Below are positions 17,914 through 28,027 of a stretch of 28,027 nt of DNA, piece after piece (within the stretch, counting starts at the first letter, position 1; every line of letters begins with the position of its first letter). The stretch comes from Zygnema cylindricum (lineage: Eukaryota > Streptophyta > Zygnematophyceae > Zygnematales > Zygnemataceae): assembly GCA_037447655.1 (NCBI GenBank), contig JBBHKE010000865.1, positions 1 to 28,027 of the forward strand, read 5' to 3'. The translations under genes were made by a program, and so were the position numbers. Under the pieces are notes generated by a model. The model saw nothing but the letters and a program-made list of their open reading frames with translations. It ran no database searches and was not told the origin of the DNA.

Positions 17914-20900
17914 ATGTCGCACCGATTTGCTGTAAATTCTCTGATCTGGTTTCCCAGTAAGACACACGTGTGGGAGGAAGCTTCTGTTGTGAGTCAAACA
18001 GAGGATGACGTCATTGCTGAGCCAATCGGAACAAAGGAAAGGGTAAGTGTCCTACAAGTAACATAATATTCTCCAAGATACTTTACTTTATACTGCAATA
18101 CTGTTTATTTTGTCTAGCAGAGAGAGAGAGAGCGCGAGAGGGAGAAGGGATACATTTCACCGCTTCTATTTATAGAGGAAATATACGGACTCTATAACTG
18201 ACATTACTGGCGCTAATTATAGTATTCGTACAGAAAACTCTGCAATTTTGTAAATAACGTACATTTTTTGGTACGATTACGGTGATTTTCTGTATCTTCA
18301 GTAGTCACATATGTTTAATTACCTTATTACTATCGTGCTACATTGTCCAGCAGGAAAGCTTTCCAGCACTGTAATCCTGCCATCATTATATTGTTACAGT
18401 ATTCTGCAACTTACTTTTAAGCCGTTTTGGAACATATCTGACTCTGTCCTCCAATCACATTATCTGGTCTCAATTTCAGTTTCGCGTACGTCACATTGTG
18501 CTGCGATTCTTAAAAAAGTTGCAATTTAACTCAACTTGTACTCTACTACTGAAACTCAACTTATATGCAACCTTTCCTTTTAACGCTAAAAAGCAGTTAA
18601 AAAATTTGTTTATGTCTTTGCTATTTTCGCATCGTACTTGCATGGTCCAGCAATTCTAAAATTCTGCAACTTATACTGTGCAACTTAAACTCAACTTACA
18701 CTCATACTTTCTTTTTGACGCTACAAAGTAGTTGCTGTGAAATGTTTTTTTCTTAGCTAATTTTGAAAAATGTCTTCTGCTGACTACACACACCCAAACA
18801 TATGGACAAAGAATCGCATGCACAATTTGCAGTAAATTTAGCCAGTATCCGATTTTACCTTTTTCTATAAATGCCGTCATATTCTTACTGCTCCGTCATG
18901 TTAATCTTGCGAGTTTAAAGGTCTAAGCTTTCGGCGCTAACATAATCACTTATAGAAATTTTTGACAAGTCAATAACGCGGGGTGAGAAAGTGTGCCCAA
19001 CATCGATGTTCATAGCCGGTCAAGGCGACCATCTAAAAAAAAAACAGCCAGTTATGATATTGCCTGATTGCATGTGATGTCGATGTTGGTTTTTTTTTTA
19101 TCTCTGTTTTTAAGCAGATTAGTATACATGTCTCGAAGTGTTATCCGAAGGAAGATGGCAATAGCACAGTGGACAATATGATAAAGCTTTCTCACTTGCA
19201 CGAGCCTGGAGTGTTGCACAATCTCCATAAACGTTACCTTTGCGACCAAATTTATGTGAGCTATCAATTAGTGTTAAGCTATCTTGGGAATATCTAGTGA
19301 TTGTTTTATCCTCAGTGTTTTATTTGTTTCCAGCAAGTTAAGAAATGGTGGAATCATACTAGAGGAGAAGTTTATCGGACCGTGTTCTACTTTTTCTTTG
19401 TCAAATGCAGCAATTTCTGGTCTGGACCGCATTATGTGATAGAGTGACTTGCTGTTTGGAAATCATTTTTTTATTTTATTATTTGTTTATATGCAGATTG
19501 TGGATTTCATAGTTAAGTTGACATACGTCTAGCTTTGCCGTTTGAAATTCCAAAGAAGAAGTCATATTGGTGAACATTCAAATAATGAGGCAGCTATCAC
19601 AGTTTTAGCGTAGGATAATTGGGTAATTTAATTGTGCAAGCATCACAGAGGGTTACAAACACAATTATTTTTATGTCCAGGTTTCCGAAAATTGCAATTT
19701 TGGATATTTAAATGCTGATTTCCCTCTCTCCCTCGCTCCCTTTCTCATTCCCTTGCTCTCTCCCCCTCTCCCCCTCTGACTGATGTCATTCACGGAGTCA
19801 TTTTCCATCATACAGAAACTGTGATCTTTGTTCTCAAACCCACCCACTGCATAGATAGCGATAGTGGAGCTGAAGGTTAACCCGTATTTTTGGTGGCTAT
19901 CCCAATATTCTTACCTCCGTTTTTCTCGTCAGACTTGAAAATCTGTATTGTTGTGGATGAAACAGACATACACTGGCAATATCTTGATTGCGTTGAATCC
20001 CTTTACAACTGTTCGGGGACTTTATGATGATGACATGAAAACACAATATCGAGGAGTTCGGTTTGGGGAACTGGCACCCCATGTTTTTGCAGTTGCAGAT
20101 AATGCCTACAGGTGTGCTCAAGCTATATCTAGTTTTATTTGTTATGTATACGCATGTATTTTAATTCACTTTATTCACCTATTCTACGTTAAGCTTTATT
20201 CGGCAATCGTCGACTACTGCTTCATTGATTACAAATAGTCTCGATCTGCATACAGTGATCACTATTTTCTCGCAATTTGAAAAGGATAATTCTTAAGTTT
20301 TGGGAGCTCCTGCCACAAACTATTCGATCACCAACCATTCCTTACACAATCTCCTCATTATTCCTTTCTTGACCCTTATGGTGAGTAAAAATATGGCCTG
20401 TTACATCTACAGGGCCATGATGCGGGGAAGAAAAAGTCAATCAATTTTGATTAGTGGTGAATCTGGCGCTGGAAAAACGGAGACAACTAAACTTGTCATG
20501 GAATATGTCGCCGAACTTAGTGGTAAACCCATGGAGGATGAGCGAAGTGTCGAAGCTCGTATTCTTGAGGTGAGAAATTTTAGTTATAGCTTCTAGAGTC
20601 GTGTTTTCTTCGTCTTCATTTCCCTTCTTCTCGTCTTTCGTCTCTTCTGGAAATAAAACACTTTTTCCCGCCACTTTTGGTCTCGAACACGGCACTGAGT
20701 TTACTCTTAGGTGATGTGAGAAAGGCAACGTGCTGTAACTTTTTGATATTTGAAAGTCACTACGGTGTCCATTGTGAGCACAAAATTTTGCGATTTGCTG
20801 GTGTGATTACAGATTTTTTTTTTTGTTTTGAACCCTTGTCCATTCTGTGATTACAAGAGTATTGATTCCAATCCGTTTCGATTCCATGTGAACACGATAA

Positions 20901-22321
20901 TCCACATTTTATGTAAATGTTTTCAACTCAATTCAATTCAATTCAATTCAATTCAATTCAATTCAATTCAATTCAATTCAATTCAATTCAATTCAATTCA
21001 ATTCAATTCAATTCAATTCAATTCAATTCAATTCTATAGACGATGACACGACGGCAGTTTGTTTTCCTTTCCACAAAACTATGTTCTGTTTATAGTTCCA
21101 ATTCATTTCAATTCTTCGGTTGGTATAATGTATTATGAAATTGCTCTGCTCTTTTCTGGCAAACTTCTATCCCTCTATTGCTCTTCTGAAGACAACATAG
21201 AATCATCCATCCTAACAACTATGTATATATAAGAAAAAATATGAACAAATACAAGTTTCATTCTGGAGATTCATTGCCATTCTGGTTGATTATATTTCTT
21301 CAAACTTTTGACTGTGCATTTAACTTGAACGAAGATGGACTTATAGAACCAGATCTCTCACTATAAGTGTTGAAACATAGTTTTATTAGCGTGGTTGTTT
21401 ATATAGTTGTTGGGGAATCTCTCTAGCTGTTATGCAGAAATTGCAATAATAACACGGCGATCACACACCCTATTGTTACTCAAATACTATTTGTATTCTA
21501 GTAAATGCACAGTTTTTCCATACAAATACCACACAGATCTCCAAAATTCTACAGCCAAGCAAGTGAAAATCCTTTGCAATCCATACAGATGTCTTGACCG
21601 TTGAGAGGTCTATATAGGTGTACATAAAACAGGTCATTAAATGTGTCCAGTTCCCGTTATACTTATGTTGCTGGTGAAAATTGATGTTATCGAGGTAGAA
21701 AGACAAGGGTTTCAGGTTTTTCTTCAATCCCTTGAAATGAGACATTTAACCATTGTTGCCTGTAATGGCTGCAACCATCCCACTACGGAAATTTTTGATT
21801 TCTACTCTCTTTTTTGTATTTTTACATCATGTTGAAACCATCTAATCAAATTATGGAAGTGTCTTCATTTTTACTTTTTTTTTTTTTGCATTTTCACATC
21901 ATTTTTAGATGAGCAACAACTTGTTAAGTGTTGACAAAAAAACTTGATATTGTCATGTTCATGTGTAGAACTTAAAATACCATAATGCAGGCTGTTTGTT
22001 TTTTATTTTTGTACAACATATTCGACACAAAATCGCTTGAAAATCAAACATCCTCAACCTTTTTAGACTAAAACTCTAATGCACCGTGAATCTTGACCCT
22101 ATAGCAGGAGAATATGTACGAGTTTGTTTCAATTCCTGGACATGATTTTGCTTCATGGGATTTGGTGCTCGTTCAAATCTATCAGTTTTGGTCACATTCT
22201 GGATTCTTCTGACTGCTATGATTTTTAACGTATCATGTGTGCAGTCGAACCCCATCTTGGAAGCATTTGGAAATGCAAAGACTGAGAGAAATCATAATTC
22301 AAGGTGACCTCCCCGTCACTG

Positions 22322-22400
<79 letters not shown>

Positions 22401-25400
22401 CCCATACTTTTGTTTGCCAAGAACTCTCACCAATTCCTTTTGTGTTTTATTTCTAGAATTGTTCAATGACAGATCGCAGATTTTCGTATATCCAATGTTA
22501 ATGTTTACAAGTCTCATATAGTGTGGAAGAATAACCGATCATTTGAGATTCTTTACTTCAGTGTCAAGCCGAAACAAACTTGTAGTCTTATAAGAAGTAG
22601 ATCGAGTTCGGCTATTATATTTAACACTGTTTTTACCTCCCAACCTCGTTTCTCTCCATGCACACTTGTAGATTTTTTATTGGAATTTGTGATCCAAAGG
22701 TGGGTCTTACCATAAGATTGGTCCTTTCTAAACGAAAGTAAATCATTTGGCCCCGGAGAAAAACGAGATCAAAAGTCCAAATATTTTTTTAACACCAATA
22801 ATCAGAAAAAATATATGGGGTATCGTAGTATCGACATCCCTTTCTGCAGGCTTGAACTGAATTAGCAGTTTTGTAGAATCTCCATTATTCTTGATTTTCT
22901 GTGCACAAGATTTTAAATTGGGCGTATTGCCTCCTCCTTATCCATCTCTTTTATTTTTTGTTTGCAGCCGATTTGGAAAGTTCGTCCAGATTTTGTTCGA
23001 TTCCAAAGGGAAAGTCTCGGGGGCAGTAATGAAGGCTTATTTACTGGAGAAGTCGAGAGTAGTACAAATTAGAGATCCAGAAAGAAGTTACCATTGTTTT
23101 TATCAATTGTGTGATGGGGCAACAGAGGAGGTTAGTTTTTTTTGTTTTTATCACTAGTTTTTGAAGAAGAATGGCTATTGTCACTGTTTTTCTTTCTTCT
23201 TACTATTCCTTTTCCATTGAGCAAATTAGTCATCTGCTTTCTGTATTCCTGTATTTCATGTCTCGTCTCATTCAGTTTTTATGTTTAAAAAAAAAACAAG
23301 TGAGTTGAGATTGGCTTGTGTTCAATTTCCTGACCACTGAGCATAGGGTTTTAAGTTAATTTAGTGTTTTATATGTTTATCTGAATCACAAACAGGTAAA
23401 TTCATTCTGGTTGAGCTCATCTTTATTTTGGACTGAGTAATCCTTTGATGATAAAATGTCTAAAATTTATCTGCATTTTCTCGTTCAAGATTTTAATATG
23501 CTCTTCCAATATTGACTCATCTCGAAAAGTTTGAGTTGAGAGACATCAGTTTTTCATAAACGTAGAGAAGGCAAAAATTGAAAGAATGGCAGAGAGGTCT
23601 GTGTGAGAGATATAGAAAGAGAGTAGAAAAGTGCAGATTAGAGAAGATTGCGACAGATGGTGAAGAGGAGAAAAAGAAGGAAAGAGAAGGGAGAAATATA
23701 TAAAAGGAGAGGAAGGAAAGAAAAGAAAGATGATGGAGAGAGTAGAGGAAAAGATGAAAGGCAGTGAGTAGAGGGGAAGACTCAGAGTTTATTAGCGTGT
23801 GGTCCACAAAAGTTTACTTGGTCAGATTGTCACTTGCCATTGATATTTTTTTGTATGTCTTTTAGTTTTTTCTTTAAGTTCTGGCAATGAAGATTTCTTT
23901 TTTTAGATGCACATAATTACATTCTTGTAACAGTGAAAGGAGTGTCTGTTTCCTTTTTCAACAGATTAATATCGAGTTTTGGTGGTTCTTCTCCTTCGAG
24001 GCAGTTATATTTATGTTTGTATTTTCTCTGGTTTCCTAATTACCTCTGTTCTTATTCTTTCTCCATTCTATGACAGGAGGCCAAACTTTACATGCTGCCA
24101 GAAGGTCTGGGCAGAGCAAAAAAGTTCCATTACCTGAACCAAAGCAACTGCTACGAACTTTCAGACAGAGAGACAGACGCTCAAAATTTTTTGTACACAA
24201 AACAAGCGATGACCTTAATGGGCATCTCAAAGCAAGAACAGGTGAGTTTCTATTCCTTACGAGATTATGAAACTGTGAAATTTCATAAAAAAAATAGAGC
24301 CGATGTAAACTCACCATAGTAGAGTGGACAGGCCCAAAAGTATACAATGATATATTTTTTTTTTGCATGCCAAATCGTTTATGCAGAAAAAAAGCCAGTT
24401 TTTCGTTAAAGGGAGAGCTGGGAAATATATAAAATAGCGTCAGACATAAAAGAAATGTTTCTGAACCAGTGGGGCTCAAAATAATGTCAACAAAGTCAGT
24501 AATTCCTTGTCATCCATCATTCTTAAAGTCTGTAAAATAACTGGAAGTATTTTCTTATTCTTACAGTCTGTAAAATAACTGGAAGCATTTTTTTATTCTT
24601 ACAGTCTGTGAAATAACTGGAAGTATTTTCTTATTCTTACAGTCCGTAAAATAACTGGAAGTATTTTCTTAAGGGTTTTCGTATTACTGTTGAATCTGTG
24701 GTTGACGCAGGTATCAGTATTTAAAATTCTTTCTGCGATTTTACATTTGGGTAATGTGGTATTTCTAGAGGTGGAGAATGAACAAATCCTGCAAGTACCC
24801 GACTCAACACGGGAAGAGTTAGACATTATTGCCGCCCTTCTTCAGTAAGATCATTTTGATTTCTCCTCCCTCCCTCCCTTTTCGTCTCATTTTAATTGCT
24901 CCTCTGTCATTCAGCGAAACTTTCATCTTGGTTGCCCCTCCCTCCCTCCCTCCCCCCCTCCTTCCCTCCCTCCCTAGTCTCACCTTAATCGCCCTTCCCT
25001 CCTTCGCTCTTTAATCTTGCTCCACCCTTCCTCCCTTTCTAGTCTCATCTTAATTGCTCCTCCCTCCTTTCCCCAATCTCATCTTAATTGCTCCTTTCAT
25101 CCATCCCAAATCTGGTTTCAACAGCTTGAGTAGGACAAGGTTGTTGTGGGAAATGTTGATTATCTTTCCCTGTATTCCTTTCCACAACATGCATCAGAAC
25201 TAGAATGTTTCACACTATTTAAGAAACATTGTATCGAATGGTATAAGTCAGGTGAATAAATCAAATCCGTTTCGTAAAAACCTTGAGGTAGTTGCCAACG
25301 ACCTTCACTCTCCAATCTATAATTCATATGAAGTTAAAATATGTAAGGCTGAAAAGATGGAGAATAATTTCGCCATAGGCAAACTTATACCGGAAATTGT

Positions 25401-27925
25401 ATGGATTCGCAATGACAACACGATAGCAAACTTGCTAACACAACCTACACTACTAAGTTGTTGGTGCTGTACCTTTTACTATGGTTAAAAACCAAGCAGT
25501 TTTGTCAATATTAGGGCGTGAAACAGCATGCAAGTTTTTTTTCTACACTCTTCACCACAATAAACGTGCCTGTTGTCAGCAAGTTTTAAAACCGTAATAT
25601 GAGTGCGATATCAAAGATGAGTTGCACTTCACACTAACCTTAAAATTCCAATTTAACCAGACTCGGGTATAGACTTTGACCTTCAGTAATTAGTGTGTAC
25701 CACAGTAATATTCTGAAGAAATTAAATTTTTAGATATCTAATTAGGGTGGGCCACAATAATGGTGGTAAGCTATTTGACTTAACATTGGACAATGCTTTG
25801 CGGTGGTACATTTAGTGACTGATGGAAGGATCAGAATTATAATCTACATGCAAATTTCAAATGACATTTTTCTACACTCGAGAAGGTTGAGCATGCTTGG
25901 AATAGTTTTAAGAGACTTTCTAGGTGAAAGTCAATTCGCATAGACTGGTCGAGAGGATTTAAAACCCTTCAACAATCTTAAAATATCTGGCCCTGATTAT
26001 GTATAATAATGCTGGTGTTTGAATATGAAACTAAAACAAAATCATATTCTGATTCAAGTGAGATTGAATGGTCTGTATGTGAAGTTCGTAACAATTTATT
26101 GAATTTGTCTTTAAATTGTTTAACGATGACCGAATGATTTCACGAATTCCACGTTATTTGACAGCCTGGAGTTGCAGGATATTGATTTGCTGGTTTTGTA
26201 ATTCAGGGGTTTTTGTAATTTAAGGGTTTTTGTAATTTATGGGTTTTTGTTGAGTTTTTGAAATTGTTCCAGATGCGATCGGGTGGATCTTGAGGATTCC
26301 CTTACTACAATAAACAGGAGAATGGGTAATTTATGGGTAAAAAGCCCTTTAAATCCCAAAACTGCAGCTGCAAAACGAGATTCTCTTGCAAAAAATCTCT
26401 ATGCTAAGATGTTTTCCTGGTGAGTTTTGAACTCTTTTTATTTCTCTTGAAAGCTTTTTTTCTCCACTGAAATTTTGCTAATGTTCTTTTGTTGAGCTCG
26501 TCTTCCGATTTTTTTTTTCAAGGTCTTAAGTTTTTTGTCACTAGGATTTGCATTTCGATTTTCCTTGGTAGAGAAAGTACCCTTAAAACTGTGGATTCAT
26601 GAAGTAACTTTTTCATAAAATGAAGGATGAAAGAAGGGGACCTGTTGGGCAAAAAAAAAAAAAAAAACTTAAATGAAATGAACCTTAAATAACTTTTTAT
26701 TAAATGAAATGCTGGGCAATTCATTTAAGGTTGTCTTTTGTTGAAGGAGCTTAATTAATGTGGATTCAATTATGATCATCGTTCTGGTTTTCCAGGATAG
26801 CCGACAAAATAAACGAATCGATTGCTGGTGAAGGAGAAGTTTATTCCTATATCGCGGTTCTCGATATTTATGGATTTGAACACTTCGAATCCAACAGGTT
26901 TTGTACATCCCAACAATTTTCTATTTTAAGAAAGAACCAGCGTTTGTTTAGAACATGTGATTGAATTTAACTGTTATGCATTCGGTTTTATTTATCATTC
27001 AAATAGTGGGTGAGCAGAAAAGGTTGTACAGGATAATCTCTCTCTCTCTCTCCTTCTCTCCCTCTCTCTCTCCCTCTCTCCCTCCCCCCTCTCTCTCTCC
27101 CTCTCTCTGTCTCTCTCTCTCTCTCCCTCTCTCTCTCCCTCTCTCTCTCCCTCTCTCCCTCTTTCTGTCCCCCTCTCTCTCTCTCCCTCTCTCTCTCTCT
27201 CTTTCTCTCTCTCTGTGCGTGTGCTGTCTTTTCCGTCCAGCATTTCTTCTCTTTCCTCTCATGTCCTCTTGTCTGGTCCCTTTCCACTTTTCCCTTCGTG
27301 TCTTTCTCTCCTTCAATTTATTCACATTCAGACTCTGGTTCAGCGGTAGTAATAAAGTCAATTATTTTTTGCATTTTCTTGTACAGAAATGCATCACATC
27401 ATCCACGCTATTTGCAAAAGAAAGATGCTCTTTTAAATATCTGTTTGTAGAGAAATTACATATGTGTAATCGACTCACGCTTCTGTGAGTAATCATAGTA
27501 ATTGTACGGAATTATCCATAAGTAGTACCATTTTTGGGTCACAATAAGAAAAGTATCTTTCCCATATGTAATTCCCTTATGAAGTTAAAACATGCGAAAT
27601 CGTCGTTGTTTAAAAAATGTGCCCAAAATTTGGTATAGATTCCCAGAAGCAATACAATCGTACAATTGCGAGAATAACCCACAGTAATAGCTATGAACTT
27701 TGTGGTCTTTTGGCATGACATCCTGAAAATTTCCAAAATTTCCTCAAAGCTGTAAAAAACTCACACTAATAGTAGTAAAAAAGTCTGTTTCTTTTGGCAT
27801 GATGGGAGTTCTGAAAGTTCCCCAAGTTTCTCCAACTCTACTCAAAAAATTTGCATGTCTTGTGCAGTTTTGAGCAATTTTGTATCAACCTTGCAAACGA
27901 AAAATTGCAACAACACTTCAATCAG
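17914..27925 (+). CDS. Class V/XI-like myosin heavy chain, N-terminal 466 residues (11 exons, continues beyond window)
   Basis: Actin-based motor ATPase, in plants the driver of cytoplasmic streaming and organelle transport. Exons: 17914-18042, 19118-19255, 19966-20111, 20413-20569, 22245-22303, 22968-23130, 24077-24241, 24711-24844, 26273-26419, 26796-26897, 27868-27925; all junctions GT-AG and the frame holds throughout. An SH3-like N-terminal region (about 1-50) leads to [25 protein letters not shown]-loop GESGAGKT (153-160), [13 protein letters not shown], switch I NHNSSRFGK (206-214), [29 protein letters not shown], switch II DIYGFE (436-441) and the relay-helix start [20 protein letters not shown]. 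Plants have only classes VIII and XI; the short stretch before the P-loop favours XI, since class VIII has a long N-terminal extension. Class remains an inference because converter, neck and tail are outside. Start: ATG 17914, preceded by in-frame TAA. Confidence 0.95.
18119..18150. repeat. (AG)n-rich tract in myosin intron 1
   Basis: Short GA-rich run with GCGCGAG interruption, 76 bp after the exon 1 donor. Purine strand is the coding strand here, opposite to the CT tracts in introns 5, 10 and 11. Confidence 0.85.
19720..19780. repeat. CT/CCCT-rich tract in myosin intron 2
   Basis: Impure pyrimidine tract (CTCTCCCTCGCTCCC and similar), about 190 bp upstream of the exon 3 acceptor. Confidence 0.8.
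20929..21034. repeat. ATTCA pentanucleotide satellite in myosin intron 4
   Basis: About 21 perfect CAATT/ATTCA units with almost no variation, followed at 21090-21115 by scattered single units (CCAATTCATTTCAATTC). Lies in the longest complete myosin intron (20570-22244, 1,675 bp). High purity implies recent expansion. Confidence 0.97.
22327..22396. repeat. (CT)35 microsatellite in myosin intron 5
   Basis: An uninterrupted run of 35 CT units beginning only 24 bp after the exon 5 donor (GT at 22304). On the transcript it is a perfect CU repeat, a possible binding tract for polypyrimidine-tract proteins. Confidence 0.98.
23575..23790. repeat. Purine-rich (GA) tract in myosin intron 6
   Basis: About 215 bp in which GA, GAA and GGA units dominate, with T interruptions. 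It is the reverse strand sense of the CT tracts in neighbouring introns. No pure repeat core remains, so it is probably an old degenerate microsatellite. Confidence 0.8.
24527..24670. repeat. 3.8 copies of a 38-bp tandem repeat in myosin intron 7, each with an acceptor-like end
   Basis: Copies start at 24527, 24565, 24603 and 24641 (the last is about 30 bp). The unit reads AGTCTGTAAAATAACTGG, then AAGTATTTTCTTATTCTTAC. Each junction creates TTATTCTTACAG, a good 3' splice-site match, at 24566, 24604 and 24642. The true exon 8 acceptor (24710) lies 68 bp further on with a weaker pyrimidine tract. Confidence 0.95.
24862..25112. repeat. Degenerate CCCT-rich minisatellite at the start of myosin intron 8
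   Basis: Units of roughly 30-45 bp combine a TCCC run with TCTCAT(C/T)TTAATTGCTCC; this motif is seen near 24885, 25043 and 25077, with looser versions between. It begins about 20 bp after the exon 8 donor. Confidence 0.75.
25113..26192. other. Remainder of myosin intron 8, no nested gene seen
   Basis: AT-rich intron sequence. One 78-codon plus frame (25252-25488) is protein-like in composition but matches nothing I recognise. Confidence 0.45.
26193..26254. repeat. 17-bp tandem repeat just upstream of myosin exon 9
   Basis: Copies at 26193-26208 (16 bp), 26209-26225 and 26226-26242 of GTTTTTGTAATTTAAGG, plus a partial fourth. The array ends about 20-30 bp before the exon 9 acceptor (26272) and supplies T-rich sequence to its branch-point/pyrimidine region. 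Confidence 0.9.
27039..27222. repeat. CT/CCCT-rich microsatellite in myosin intron 10
   Basis: About 180 bp of CT units with frequent CCCT interruptions and a few TCTGT steps. It produces long R-E and S-L repeat frames on the two strands that are not genes. Confidence 0.95.
27676..27848. repeat. Diverged 83-90 bp tandem duplication in myosin intron 10
   Basis: Two units (27676-27758 and 27759-27848) share CTCACA(G/C)TAATAG-type starts, CTTTTGGCATGA and CTGAAA(A/G)TT(T/C)CC in the same order. The second unit abuts the exon 11 acceptor region (27867). Confidence 0.65.
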
Positions 27926-27960
27926 GTCAAAGAATAACTCCTTCAAAACCTTCAGCTCCT

Positions 27961-27971
27961 CGCTCTCTCTT

Positions 27972-28008
<37 letters not shown>

Positions 28009-28027
28009 CTTTCTCTCTCTCTCTCTC
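27961..28027. repeat. CT microsatellite in myosin intron 11, cut by window end
   Basis: CT units with CTTT interruptions, starting about 35 bp after the exon 11 donor (GT at 27926) and continuing past the window. Confidence 0.95.

Noticed and set aside
22237-22521. 94-codon plus frame with an L-S repeat
   Set aside because: It overlaps myosin exon 5 and then runs through the (CT)35 tract in the wrong frame; it is an intron read-through.
25252-25488. 78-codon plus frame in myosin intron 8
   Set aside because: Protein-like composition but no recognised motif, and the myosin exons on both sides join in frame without it.
26326-26340. Two internal GTAA donor-like sites inside myosin exon 9
   Set aside because: Reading through keeps the conserved frame on to [14 protein letters not shown] and the donor at 26420; using the internal sites would delete this conserved region.
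26961-27488. Long S/L-rich plus frame and R/E-rich minus frames
   Set aside because: Translations of the CT microsatellite in myosin intron 10; the myosin frame shows this region is intron.

Overview
This is nuclear DNA of a photosynthetic eukaryote, most likely a streptophyte (a charophyte-type green alga or an early-diverging land plant). Two genes point there: a chloroplast elongation factor Tu with an N-terminal transit peptide, split by six GT-AG introns, and a plant-type (class V/XI-like) myosin heavy chain with at least eleven exons. Introns of 0.3-1.7 kb, AT-rich intergenic DNA, many simple repeats and numerous small DNA transposons suggest a large, repeat-rich genome. The species cannot be fixed from sequence alone; the long introns and the nuclear tufA would fit a Chara-like alga.

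Layout. 1-840: degenerate GGATATA / GGATA / GATAT satellite. 893-1047 (minus): probable LRRNT_2 exon of a leucine-rich-repeat receptor-type gene whose next intron runs into that satellite. 1085-1162: three 26-bp palindromic repeats. 1485-1599: (AT)n. 1894-2310: promoter-like cluster (CCAAT, a perfect 14-bp bZIP/MARE-type palindrome, TATA box) followed by a pyrimidine-rich leader, with no recognisable gene after it. 2698-6909: intergenic DNA with at least four DNA-transposon copies and one broken coding-like frame (5045-5557). 6926-7487 (minus): unassigned coding-like frames. 7618-11967 (plus): complete chloroplast EF-Tu gene, 463 aa. 13535-15339: a three-level transposon nest resolved by target-site duplications. 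15351-15884: another inverted-repeat element. 16384-17018: CAGTA pentamer satellite with an inverted arm. 17914-27925 (plus): first 466 residues of the myosin, from the N-terminal SH3-like region through P-loop, switch I and switch II; the gene continues past the window edge. Its introns carry most of the CT/GA microsatellites, an ATTCA satellite and two tandem repeats just upstream of acceptors.

The two well-supported genes are unrelated in function: one delivers aminoacyl-tRNA to plastid ribosomes, the other is an actin-based motor. I see no operon-like or defence-like system. The most informative structures are the nested transposons with a natural empty site, the tandem decoy acceptors in myosin intron 7, and the repeated use of five-base satellites.
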